Of a stretch of DNA of 64,000 bases, positions 1 to 8,596 are shown piece after piece. How positions within the stretch are numbered: the first letter of the stretch is position 1; each line of letters begins with the position of its first letter. The notes beneath the pieces are model-generated. The model searched no databases. It was not told where the DNA came from and worked only from the letters and a program-made list of their open reading frames with translations. Made by a program: the position numbers and the translations under genes. This DNA comes from Rhodosorus marinus (lineage: Eukaryota; Rhodophyta; Stylonematophyceae; Stylonematales; Stylonemataceae). The stretch lies in NCBI GenBank assembly GCA_029953675.1, contig JAMWBK010000007.1:1-64000 (forward strand), read 5' to 3'.

Positions 1-470
1 CGTAACCCCAGACCTTCTAACGTATTACCCCAGACTAACGTAACCCCAGACTAACGTAACCCCAGACTAACGTAACCCCAGACTAACGTAACCCCAGACT
101 AACGTAACCCCAGACTAACGTAACCCCAGACTAACGTAACCCCAGACTAACGTAACCCCAGACTAACGTAACCCCAGACTAACGTAACCCCAGACTAACG
201 TAACCCCAGACTAACGTAACCCCAGACTAACGTAACCCCAGACTAACGTAACCCCAGACTAACGTAACCCCAGACTAACGTAACCCCAGACTAACGTAAC
301 CCCAGACTAACGTAACCCCAGACTAACGTAACCCCAGACTAACGTAACCCCAGACTAACGTAACCCCAGACTAACGTAACCCCAGACTAACGTAACCCCA
401 GACTAACGTAACCCCAGACTAACGTAACCCCAGACTAACGTAACCCCAGACTAACGTAACCCCAGACTAA
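1..470. repeat. 16-bp tandem repeat array, candidate telomere
   Basis: Twenty-seven perfect head-to-tail copies of CGTAACCCCAGACTAA run from 39 to 470; positions 1-38 hold degenerate copies. The complementary strand is G/T-rich (TTAGTCTGGGGTTACG). At a left chromosome end the top strand should be C-rich, as it is here. Long telomeric units are known in some budding yeasts, so 16 bp is possible but unusual. The array abuts the 3' end of an A-family non-LTR element. It could instead be a subtelomeric satellite; whether the window starts at a contig end is not visible to me. Confidence 0.85.
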
Positions 471-508
471 GCCGATTGCTATCTAGGGAATCACTCACAA
501 CAACCCCG

Positions 509-3500
509 CTACCGGGGTCTCATGCTACGTTCAAAAGAAAAAACAGGAACCAGTGGGTTCTCCAACTGGTCCGCACGTAGAGCGCCAAGCGCAATCGCCG
601 CGTTGCCCTGCCATAGGATCCTGTTTAACTGGGATCGTGCATCCCTCAGCTCCTCATCTCGATGCAACAAGTGTTTACAACTGTCCCGCAAAAAGTCTTG
701 CGTCAACCTCCCGCTCCGCCCAAAGGTCTCTATCGCGATCGGGATGAACTTCTCCTCGGGCTTTTCCACACTCATCGCCTCTTTATAGTGCGCGAGCTTG
801 TAGTTCTCCGCCAGTTTCGCTGCATACCCGTTTTCTGCACTGCCACGCCTTATGTACTTTTCCTGTAGCGGTGAAATCACCGTCACATCGATCGCGTACT
901 TTTGAAAGGTCTTTGGATGGGTCGCCACGATATCTGGTCGCAGCTGGTAATTCTCAAAATACCTCTGCGGTTCTTGCTGTATGTCAAGAAAATTCCATCG
1001 GTTGAGCCATCTCCCTAGCTCCGTACAGAGCTCGTCGTGCCGTCTCTGCCATAGTCCCGTCGATGTTGGACAGTGTTGAAATCGTTGCACCCCATTTGGG
1101 CCATGTTTCCTACGGCAACTGGTGCACTGCTCCGTTGTCCGCAACCCCGGAATCGGCAGCCCCAGCAGTTGTCGAACATTTACCTGCAATTCCTGTGAGT
1201 CCAGCTTTCTCGGCTCTAGCAACGGTAGTTCCCGCAGCCATACCCCCGAACCCGAGCCGGCCGCCGATCGGATTCTTGCACGGTGTTCATGCGAAACGCC
1301 CTCGTTGCCGACCAAACGTTGGAACGCGCGATGGTGTGCCTCCCTAGAGAGGGTTTGTTGTATTGAACCATGGTTCCAATCGCGAGGGGAGTCCGCTACT
1401 TCAGGTGCGGCTTCGTCTCTCAATTCGGGCAGCTTGGCCAGTCTCCGGATCCGCGGCGGCGTGTCTGGGCACAGTCTCCGCTCTATAGCACGACTAGACG
1501 CGCGGATTTGCTCACCGATCGTCTCCGTTGACACCTGCAGTCGGCCTAGGTGGCTGATGTGTATGTCGCCACCTTGCCTGACCTGTCGCTCCACCTCCGT
1601 TATATAGGGCCACTGACCCGCATGGTCTCTCAGGGTCTGCGCCCAGGCCGAGAAGAACGCAATCGGCTGTATTCTTGCACGGGTCGCGAACCCCAATCCG
1701 CCCCATCGGCAGGGCAACGAAATCTGCTCGTTGACCGGGTGTATCAGCTCATCCTCGACCAAGGCCGTCGTGCAGAGGCCACCAAACAAGACCTCTAAGT
1801 GGTATCGGCTCATGCTGTCCGCTTCCCTGGCCAGAGCTCGTCCAAACGGGTAGGCAAGGCATCGCAAGGTGTAATCCAACCTCGTTTCTGCGCAATACCT
1901 GTAAAGCGCAAGCTGGATAGGCAGTTCCTCGGTTGGCAGGCTCGAAATCTCCTTGAACAGCTTCTCGTGTTTGTTCTGCAGCCGTCTACACTCGTGCTCG
2001 ATGTACTGCCGAGTGCCGATGGGGATGGAGTGGATTGTGAGGCCTTCCCTAGTCACTTGCACGCCGGGAATCGCACGGTTCACCAAGCGTGTAGTGGTGA
2101 GGGATCGACCATAAAGGCTGCATTTGCTGAGCTGCAGGCGGGCTCCAAGGCACGGTAGCAGGGTCTGTCCCCATTGGAGAGCCTCCTTCAATATAGGCAA
2201 TGCGCCGACCAGAGTGATGTCGTCATGGATGGCGACGATCGTGACTCCCTGAAACTTGTTGCTGAGTGCCTTGAGAAAAGGGGCCAGGGAGAGCGCATGT
2301 AGCACCGGACCTAAAGGGTCGCCTTGTTGTACTCCGGTTTCTGCTTGCAGCGTCAGTCTGTCCTTGTGCAGGTGGTTGTCTTCTTGCGTCGTCCGCCATC
2401 CACAAAGCGTCGGTGTTTCCCCATCGCCTCCATATCCGAGCCTATACACCGCTGTGAGCTCAGGGAAGTGCTGGGCCACCAGTTTCTTGGCAAGTCGCCT
2501 ATCAATGCGGTTAAAGGCGTTCTCGAGGTCCAGTCGAAGTGCAACCGAGTCTGGTTCACATGACAGGTGGGCCTGGATGGCGTGCAGTGACCGTTCACAG
2601 CCACCGCTGACCCCGATTCCCAGCTGCAACGGCACCAACAGCTCGCGGACCCGGTCCATCACCGCTCGCAGCCCCCACTGAGTTGCCACTTTGCGTAGGA
2701 CCTCCGGCACGCCTATTGGGCGGATCCCTGCCTTGGCCTGGGAGTTACCCCCCTGTGCTGGCTTCGAGAAAGGCAGAAGTCTACTGCTACGCAAGGCTCG
2801 TAGCAGAAGGGGTGAGAATCGCCCGGGCGCGGTGGCGAGTTGGCGCAAGACCCGAATCAGTGCTACCTGAGTCTGTTGGTTCGCCCCTTGCAAATGTTCC
2901 GCGCGCATTCCACTCGGTCCAGGGCTCGTCCCTTGAGGTAGTCGTGCCACGATTGAGAGGAGGCTTTCGTCGGCAGCCATTTTTGGATCCCACCGCCTCT
3001 TCAGTGTGTCGTTGTCCGTCGTGAGTAGGCCTTGGAGGGCTTCCACAATCTCCACCGGTGAATCCACACTGGCGGGGCTCGGAAAGAGCTGTTGTAGTTG
3101 CCGCCAGGTAGCCGCTGTGAAAGGCGCCATTTCGGTGGCCTCGAGTCTTCTTGCAGCATCCGAGAGGCGGCCGAGTCGTGCTAGTTTAAGTGCTTGTTTG
3201 CGGCGGCCATCGACTCGTCGACGAACGTCTTCGGCACCGTGTGATGTAGGTGGGGGTTTCATTGATGCGGCTTTCTCCTCAAGGGCCGTCCAGACCCGCT
3301 GGAACTCTCCTTCTAGTACATGTGCGACCTGTACCCCTGTGTCAAGGGTGGAGTGGCCCAGGACCAGACCCGGAAGGCCGACGAGAAGCAGGCTCGCTAA
3401 TGGAGGTGCTGTCGCGTCCAGAGAAAGCTCGAGGGCAGCCCGAAGAAGCCGGCTCCATGTAGAAACGTGTGCTCGGGGCACGAAGCGTCGTGTGGGCACC

Positions 3501-3646
3501 GGGCAATGTGTGATGCGCGTCCAATGCCTCCCCTCCTCCGTGATCTCAGCTACGAAAGCGTTCCAGCGGCAAATCCAGGCCTCCCGGTCAGAGAAGAACA
3601 GAGGCTCTTCTCGTGGGCGTTTACGTCCCCTGCGTCTGGACGGCAT
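509..3646 (-). CDS. Family A ORF2: reverse transcriptase with restriction-like endonuclease
   Basis: Open for 1045 residues. The RT core follows a basic N-terminal region: motif A DLENAF near residue 372, motif B GVQQGDPLGP near 440, and motif C HDD at about 473-475, where most retroelements have a Y-A/M-D-D. A CCHC-like finger (CTSC...H...C) lies near 840-860. A restriction-like endonuclease follows, with RPD near 902 and AIDVTV near 919. This order matches R2/NeSL/CRE-type non-LTR elements, which nick a specific site and prime reverse transcription there. The start codon overlaps the ORF1 stop in TAATG. The TAG stop lies in the loop of a 6-bp hairpin (503-518). Probably functional, but activity is untested. 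Confidence 0.9.
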   Translation of the reverse strand: MPSRRRGRKRPREEPLFFSDREAWICRWNAFVAEITEEGRHWTRITHCPVPTRRFVPRAHVSTWSRLLRAALELSLDATAPPLASLLLVGLPGLVLGHSTLDTGVQVAHVLEGEFQRVWTALEEKAASMKPPPTSHGAEDVRRRVDGRRKQALKLARLGRLSDAARRLEATEMAPFTAATWRQLQQLFPSPASVDSPVEIVEALQGLLTTDNDTLKRRWDPKMAADESLLSIVARLPQGTSPGPSGMRAEHLQGANQQTQVALIRVLRQLATAPGRFSPLLLRALRSSRLLPFSKPAQGGNSQAKAGIRPIGVPEVLRKVATQWGLRAVMDRVRELLVPLQLGIGVSGGCERSLHAIQAHLSCEPDSVALRLDLENAFNRIDRRLAKKLVAQHFPELTAVYRLGYGGDGETPTLCGWRTTQEDNHLHKDRLTLQAETGVQQGDPLGPVLHALSLAPFLKALSNKFQGVTIVAIHDDITLVGALPILKEALQWGQTLLPCLGARLQLSKCSLYGRSLTTTRLVNRAIPGVQVTREGLTIHSIPIGTRQYIEHECRRLQNKHEKLFKEISSLPTEELPIQLALYRYCAETRLDYTLRCLAYPFGRALAREADSMSRYHLEVLFGGLCTTALVEDELIHPVNEQISLPCRWGGLGFATRARIQPIAFFSAWAQTLRDHAGQWPYITEVERQVRQGGDIHISHLGRLQVSTETIGEQIRASSRAIERRLCPDTPPRIRRLAKLPELRDEAAPEVADSPRDWNHGSIQQTLSREAHHRAFQRLVGNEGVSHEHRARIRSAAGSGSGVWLRELPLLEPRKLDSQELQVNVRQLLGLPIPGLRTTEQCTSCRRKHGPNGVQRFQHCPTSTGLWQRRHDELCTELGRWLNRWNFLDIQQEPQRYFENYQLRPDIVATHPKTFQKYAIDVTVISPLQEKYIRRGSAENGYAAKLAENYKLAHYKEAMSVEKPEEKFIPIAIETFGRSGRLTQDFLRDSCKHLLHRDEELRDARSQLNRILWQGNAAIALGALRADQLENPLVPVFSFERSMRPR

Positions 3647-5228
3647 TATGATTGCTCGTTGTCCTGCGCTTCCTGCTGAACCGACGGGTTTGTATTGGCT
3701 GCAGTTTCAGGTTGTAGTCCATTCTCGCTCGGTGTGGGGTCGAGGGGAGCTGGTGTCATTTCTGCATCCGTGCTAGATCCGTTGGCAGACCGGCGCGAGC
3801 GCTTAAGTTGAGGAGGTTCCGGCAAGTTGCACGAGAGTTCCGCATGGGGATTGTCCTCTTCTTCCACATCCTGCGGTACTTGGGATGTTCCACCGGAGTC
3901 ACCCTGAGTGGCAACAGTCCCACAGGCTGCCTGTGCATCGTCCGGAGACGACGAGGCTTCAGCGGCTGCGTTTGGTGCGGCTGCAGTCGTTAGGGGTTCC
4001 GCGCTCTCCCTGGATACCGCAGGTTGCTGTTGAAGGGCTTGTAACTTTTCAAGCCGTTGGTCCAGCATCTCGTGCACTCGGGCGAGAGTTGTAAACGAGA
4101 GATGTCGACGGCTCAGCCGCGCGCGGATGCGTATGATCTGCTCGATCGCTCGTCTCAGCGTTTGAGCCCTGACATCTCCGCCGGCGAGTCGTTGCCGCTC
4201 GTTGAACCCCAGCAGGTTATCCGCCTCTAAACCGTGCCCGGTGTACAGGCTCACCTGTCGATCGGGGTGTCGCATGGTAAAGGATCCGAAAATCCCAGTC
4301 CGGAACACCCCCGGCTGATTGCGCTTTGGAGAAGAGGAATTGCATCAGGGTGGCACACGAGGCTCACGTGTGAAGAGATAAAGTCCAAATGCGCCACATA
4401 CGAGCCGGGAATGCCCAACGCCCGGCAGAGGACCGTAGTGAAGTCAGAAGCAGCCACCTCATCCTGTCGTGGGGGACGGATATTTCGGAGGGTAACAAGC
4501 ACTGGCGTGGTCTCAGGGCCCCAGCTGGCCCCTCCCACTGTGGCGTGTAACTGCTTCAGGGCGGCATGTTGCGTCTGCGGCCCAGGCCTTCGCATGGTGC
4601 GGATGGGTGTCTCTACACCGTTCTCTGGTACTTCTACCGCCGAAACCGCCGCGTAGGTGGGTCTGGGGGTGTCATTCCCAAGGGCCGGGAAAGCCGTCTC
4701 AAACCGGACACCCGCAGGGACACCTGTCCCGACCGGAACTTGATTGAAGCCCGTTCCGGCCGCAAGTTGATTGACCACCGCCGTCGGCCGGTGATGCGCC
4801 GAAGCTCCCGAGGGATTCGAAGTCTGTGCAGAAGCTTGCCACATGTGGGGCTTCTGTGCAAGTTCCGTGAGGCGGCTGGTGACATTATGTATCTCTGTGG
4901 TACTGTTAATTCGCGAGTAGAGATTGAAGACTGCTTTGTAGAAGTTCGCGATGTCCTGCTCCCCAATTCCGAGGGCGTGATAGCACTGATCGTAGCTGCG
5001 AAGTTGGTGGAGGAACGTGTTAGCGGGAGAGGATGACGTAGAAGGCTCTGTCCGACTCCCCTCCTGGCACGGTTCTTCTGGGCGTAAAGTAGTCGCTTGT
5101 AGTCCATCATGTGACCCATGCCCGTCCTCTCGTTCAGCAATTGGAGAGGCAGGCAGCATTCCGCTCATTGCACCGGTATTCTTCGAATTCCCCTCCCCAA
5201 ACGAAGGGGAAGTGCCAGTGTTTGGCAT
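3646..5228 (-). pseudogene. Family A ORF1, broken by one frameshift
   Basis: The first part (5228 to about 4305) and the second part (about 4308 to 3646) are in different frames. They join at a G run near 4310, where one base appears to be missing; the related copy at 50.1 kb reads across this point. Together they would give about 527 residues. There is a low-complexity N-terminal half, then a conserved block beginning VTLRNIRPP that recurs in the C-family ORF1, a helical region rich in Arg and Glu, and an acidic tail. No CCHC knuckle is visible. By analogy with other LINE ORF1 proteins it would bind element RNA. The shift could be a mutation, an assembly error in a homopolymer, or programmed. 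Confidence 0.75.
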
Positions 5229-5280
5229 ATTTTACCCCAGGCGAACCAAACCTACAAACTTAATTTCGAACCTTATCCAA

Positions 5281-5331
5281 TAACCCCAGATAACCCCAGA
5301 CACCCCAGACTAACCCCAGACTAACGTAACC
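5281..5331. repeat. Interstitial 16-bp repeat block
   Basis: Degenerate and shortened copies of the CCCCAGACTAACGTAA unit (TAACCCCAGA repeated, then one good unit) separate the 5' end of A1 from the 3' end of the next A fragment. The degenerate copies are confined to the A1 side. Confidence 0.85.
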
Positions 5332-5487
5332 GTGAGCTTTATTGGGCAGTCGCCTAATGCGACGTAACACTAAGCCGATTGCTATCTAGGGAATCACTCA
5401 CAACAACCCCGCTACCGGGGTCTCATGCTACGTTCAAAAGAAAAAACAGGAACCAGTGGGTTCTCCAACTGGTCCGCACGTAGAGCC
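5332..5487 (-). mobile_element. A-family 3' tail fragment
   Basis: Nearly identical to the 3' end of A1 but with the complete terminus: ORF2 C-terminal codons, the ACCCCG/CGGGGT hairpin, the GTCGC-ATTAG-GCGAC hairpin (5349-5363), AATAAA just after it, and direct entry into the 16-bp repeat. It is 5'-truncated near 5487. Confidence 0.85.
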
Positions 5488-5497
5488 CAGCTAAGGG

Positions 5498-5518
5498 TAA
5501 CCCCAGACTAACGTAACC
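5498..5518. repeat. Interstitial 16-bp repeat block
   Basis: About one and a third repeat units between two A tails. The unit runs directly into the 3' end of the next A tail in the same phase as at 5332. Confidence 0.8.
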
Positions 5519-5806
5519 GTAAGCTTTACTGGGCAGCTGCCTACTGCAGCGCAACACTACGTCTAATCCTATCTAGGGAAAAACTTACTGGAACCCCGCT
5601 ACCGGGGTCTCATGCTACGTTCAAAAGAAAAAACAGGTACCAGCGGATTCTCCAGCTGGTCCACGCGCAAAGCGCCTAATGCTATCTCTGCGTTACCTCG
5701 CCATAGTTGCCGGTTTATCTGGGATCTCACGTCTCTCAGCTCCTCACTCCTGTGCAGTAAGTGCTTGCAGCTGTCCCGGAGGAACTCCTGTGCCATTTGC
5801 CCCGTA
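5519..5806 (-). mobile_element. A-subfamily 3' tail fragment
   Basis: A second A subfamily, 5'-truncated. It encodes the last ~65 residues of ORF2 (5796-5599, ending SFERSMRPR like A1). Its 3' hairpin is GCTGC-AGTAG-GCAGC (5536-5550), different in sequence from A1's relatives but the same in structure. Confidence 0.8.
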
Positions 5807-5807
5807 C

Positions 5808-5831
5808 TACCCCAGACTAACGTAACCCCAG
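5808..5831. repeat. Interstitial 16-bp repeat block
   Basis: One and a half repeat units joined directly to the interior of the next A fragment, not to its 3' end. Confidence 0.8.
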
Positions 5832-6137
5832 CTCTCTGCAGATTTCGTCATGCCTACGTTGCCACAGTCCAGTTGATGTTGGGCAGTGATGAAACCGTTG
5901 TACCCCAGTCCTTCCGTGTTTACTCCGGCAACTAGTGCACTTCTCGGTGGTCCGCAATCCCGGAATTGGCAGACCCAGCAGTTGTCGAACGTTTACCTGC
6001 ATCTCAACCGCACTCAATTTTTTCGGTGTCAGCGTTGGTATTTCACGTAGCCAGACTCCCGACCCGGATCCCGCGGCAGACCGTCTTCGAGCTCGGTTTT
6101 CAGGGGAGATTCGTGGGTTGGTGACCAGCTTTTGGAA
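5832..6137 (-). mobile_element. A-family internal fragment, truncated at both ends
   Basis: Encodes the CCHC-like finger region (CTSC...H...C) around 5850-6017, followed by repeat units in place of the endonuclease and 3' UTR. Loss of the 3' end does not fit normal 5' truncation during retrotransposition; it fits a broken end capped with repeat units. Confidence 0.75.
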
Positions 6138-6167
6138 TGCGCAATGCTAAGACATTAAAAGTTCGTC

Positions 6168-6209
6168 AGGGGAAATCCGGGAATTGAACCCGGGACCTCT
6201 CGCACCCCA
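6168..6209 (-). pseudogene. tRNA-Pro 3' half
   Basis: Reading leftwards: anticodon-loop bases TGGGGT, stem strand GCGAG, variable AGGTC, T-arm CCGGG-TTCAATT-CCCGG, acceptor strand ATTTCCC, discriminator C, then a TTTT-type Pol III terminator about 10 bases on. The anticodon-stem and T-arm sequence matches eukaryotic tRNA-Pro. The 5' half is missing and is replaced by the 16-bp repeat, whose CTGGGG overlaps the anticodon loop. Confidence 0.75.
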
Positions 6210-6254
6210 GACTAACGTAACCCCAGACTAACGTCACCCCAGACTAACGTAACC
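6205..6254. repeat. Interstitial 16-bp repeat block
   Basis: Three repeat units, one with a single substitution (CGTCACCCC), running from the tRNA-Pro half into a short A tail. Confidence 0.85.
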
Positions 6255-6303
6255 GTGAGCTTTATTGGGCAGTCGCCTAATGCGACGTAACACTAAGCCG
6301 ATT
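6255..6303 (-). mobile_element. Minimal A-family 3' tail (~49 bp)
   Basis: Only the terminal ~49 bases of an A element: AATAAA, the GTCGC-ATTAG-GCGAC hairpin (6272-6286), and the bases just upstream. Repeat units lie on both sides. Confidence 0.8.
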
Positions 6304-6318
6304 TACCCCAGACTAACG
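6304..6318. repeat. Interstitial 16-bp repeat unit
   Basis: One unit between the minimal A tail and a plus-strand A copy. Confidence 0.75.
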
Positions 6319-7260
6319 TAAACCAGCCCCCGAATAAGGCAGCTCCTCAACCCCACGTACCTGACTGCTGCCCCTGCAGCAAATTCCCCCCCTGACCAGT
6401 CTGCGGTGAAGCAAGGTTCCTTACAACAGACCCTCTCAAGAGAGGCACACCTTACTGCTTTCACCCGACTGGTCACGGATCCCTTACTCGACCCGGAACA
6501 TCGTGCCCGAATCCGTTCCGCTGCAGGAGCAGGTTCAGGCGTCTGGCTAAGAGATTTGCCACAATTCGGACCCCGAAAATTGAGTGGGAGAGGCATGCAC
6601 CTGAATATCCGACAATTGCTGGGTCTCCCGATTCCGGGACTGCGGACGACGGAGAGGTGTACTACGTGCAATAGTACACACCGTACGAACGGTGTACAAA
6701 GATTCCATCATTGTCAGACCTCGACTGGGCTCTGGCAACGGCGACATGATGAGCTCTGCACTGAGCTGGCGCGTTGGCTTAACAGATGGCAGTTCAGAGA
6801 TGTTCAGCAAGAACCTACAGACTACTTCACGAACTCGAATCTACGACCTGACTTGGTAGCTATACACCCTCGAACCTGGCAACGATTTGCGATCGATGTG
6901 ACGGTGGTGTCACCCCTACAGGCGAGACACCTAGCCAACAGCAAAGACAACAATGGTTATGCAGCAAAACAGGCGGAGCGTTGGAAACTTGCACACTACA
7001 AGGAGGCGATGGCGACAGAGCATCCAGATGACAAACTGATTCCGATTGCGATAGAAACCTTCGGCAGAACAGGGCAGATGACCCAAGACTTTCTCCGTGA
7101 GGGCTGTGGGCACATGCTAACTAAGCAGTACGAGTTGAGCAACGCGCGGGCTCAACTAAACAGAACACTCTGGGCAGGGAACGCAGAGCTCGCGTTAGGG
7201 GCTTTGCGCGTGGATCAGTCGGACCAGCCACTGATCCCTTATTTTTCTTTTTTATCGTAG
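6319..7260 (+). pseudogene. Family A ORF2 C-terminal fragment: CCHC finger plus endonuclease
   Basis: A 5'-truncated ORF2, open at least from 6406 to the stop at 7258-7260. It keeps the CTTC...H...C finger and a restriction-like endonuclease with RPDLVAIHP and AIDVTVVSP, then ends in FSFLS. No RT core remains, so it cannot retrotranspose. The endonuclease residues that can be seen are intact, suggesting a recent truncation. Confidence 0.8.
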
Positions 7261-7360
7261 CTAGAGACCCCGGGAGTCGGGGTTAAACACACACATTTTC
7301 CCTAGATCTTGATAGAATTAGTGTTGCGCTGCATTAGGCAGTTGCCGAGTAAAGTTTACA
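6319..7360 (+). mobile_element. A3: 5'-truncated A-family copy in the opposite orientation
   Basis: Carries the C-terminal third of ORF2 and a full 3' UTR. The 3' UTR has a GACCCC...GGGGTT hairpin just after the stop, the GCTGC-ATTAG-GCAGT hairpin (7328-7342), AGTAAA, and then repeat units in the G-rich orientation. Confidence 0.85.
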
Positions 7361-7410
7361 GTTACGTTAGTCTGGGGTTACCCCAGAAGAACCCCAGACT
7401 AACGTAACCG
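7361..7410. repeat. Inverted 16-bp repeat junction
   Basis: G-rich units (GTTACGTTAGTCTGGGGTTA) to 7380 meet C-rich units (CCCCAGAAGAACCCCAGACT...) from 7381. The result is a head-to-head repeat junction like an end-to-end telomere fusion. Confidence 0.85.
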
Positions 7411-7645
7411 TAAGCTTTACTGGGCAGCTGCCTACTGCAGCGCAATGAGTCCGTCGCAAATCTATTAGCGAAGTGCTTGTATGCTCCTTTCGACTCCCTT
7501 TGCGCCTTGGGTGAATTCCCCCGCAAGAGATTCCTATATTAGAAGCATGATTATCTCTCTGGGCTCTGTGCTTTGGCAGGGATTTATCCAACAGGACTTA
7601 CGTCATAACAGATATCCCCGTGGCAGAAGCTGAAGCCGTGATCCC
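7411..7645 (-). mobile_element. A-subfamily 3' UTR/tail fragment
   Basis: The 3' end has the GCTGC-AGTAG-GCAGC hairpin at 7427-7441 next to the repeat. Bases beyond 7450 do not resemble other A 3' UTRs here and may be a diverged subfamily or unrelated sequence. Confidence 0.55.
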
Positions 7646-7670
7646 ACCCCAGACTAACGTAACCCCAGAC
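7646..7670. repeat. Interstitial 16-bp repeat block
   Basis: One and a half units joined to the interior of an A endonuclease domain at the next fragment. Confidence 0.8.
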
Positions 7671-8566
7671 TTCCGTGCCGCATACCCGGTCTCCCAAGAC
7701 GCTTTGTGGAGGTGTGTTCTTTGCAAAGGCGAGGTCACCTTCACATCGATCACGTAGAGCTTGCCTGTTCGTGGGTGTCGGGCTAGAATGTCAGGCCGAA
7801 GCCGACTGCCTTGGTAGTGTCCGGTCGGTTCTATTGTCGCTTCTAGTCGCCATTGTCTCAGCACTGTCGCCAGGGCGTCCCTGACCATGTTATGCCGAAT
7901 TGTCCAACTCCCGGTAGAGCTGGTGCAGTGGTGAAGGCGTTGAATGCCTGCAGCGTCGTGTGGTTGGGAACATATCGTACACGTACTAAGTATTCGTACA
8001 CCCGGCAGGGGCAATCCCAACAGTTGTCGAAGGCTCAGGTTCAGTTCTCCGCTACTTAGGCCGCGTCCGTGTTTCCTTGGCAAGTCTCGCAGCCAAGTAC
8101 CCCCTCCTGATCCCTTGCAGGAGCGTATTCGCGCACGTGCCGTCTCGCTGATCTCCGCGTTCTCCACCATTTCCTCGAATGCCCGTCGGTGACTCCAGTT
8201 GGAGAGGAGTTTTTGGGTTGAACCGATCAAGGGCCTGTCGGGTGGTGTGTGCGGGTTCTCTGCTTGTTCTTGGCTCTCCAACGATTGCCATTCTGTTAGG
8301 CGGAGTATGGGGGCCGGTGTTCCTCGTGCCAGGCAGCGTTTTGAGTGGAGGCTCGCTTCGATTAGTTGTGCTCCAAGTTGATCCGTCGAGTGGAGCAGGG
8401 GTCGAATGTGATGGTGCTCGGTCAGGTTCGTCGATGTGCAGGCATCGAGTAGCGCTCCTAGGTGGCTAGATCCAGTCCAATTGAGCTTCAGAGTCTGTCG
8501 CCAACTGCTGAAGAAGGCGAGGGGTTGTATTCGTGTTCTCATCGCTAGGCCTGCGCCACCCCATCG
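7671..8566 (-). mobile_element. A-subfamily ORF2 fragment, truncated at both ends
   Basis: Open on the minus strand from about 8566 to 7671. It encodes the post-RT region, the CCHC-like finger (CTICSQ...H...C) and the endonuclease (RPDILARHP, VIDVKVTSP). Both ends run straight into 16-bp repeat units, and the frame stays open through the repeats on each side. It is a diverged subfamily (IDVKV instead of IDVTV). Confidence 0.8.
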
Positions 8567-8588
8567 ACCCCAGACTAACGTAACCCCT
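8567..8588. repeat. Interstitial 16-bp repeat block
   Basis: About one and a third units between an A fragment and a B fragment. Confidence 0.8.
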
Positions 8589-8596
8589 ACCATTTC

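Larger units (their letters stand above)
471..5280 (-). mobile_element. A1: near full-length family A non-LTR retrotransposon
   Basis: The element reads leftwards. It has a short 5' UTR (5229-5280), ORF1 (5228-3646, one frameshift), intact ORF2 (3646-509) and a short 3' UTR. The 16-bp repeat lies on both sides: the array at 1-470 beyond its 3' end and degenerate copies at 5281-5331 beyond its 5' end. Compared with the tail copy at 5332, A1 lacks the last ~45 bases of the 3' end, including the RTAG-loop hairpin, so its terminus was lost or replaced by recombination at a shared CTAA. It is the best preserved A copy here. Confidence 0.85.

Noticed and set aside
1-470. Regular repeats that could be taken for a CRISPR array
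   Set aside because: The 16-bp units are contiguous with no unique spacers, and the genome is eukaryotic.
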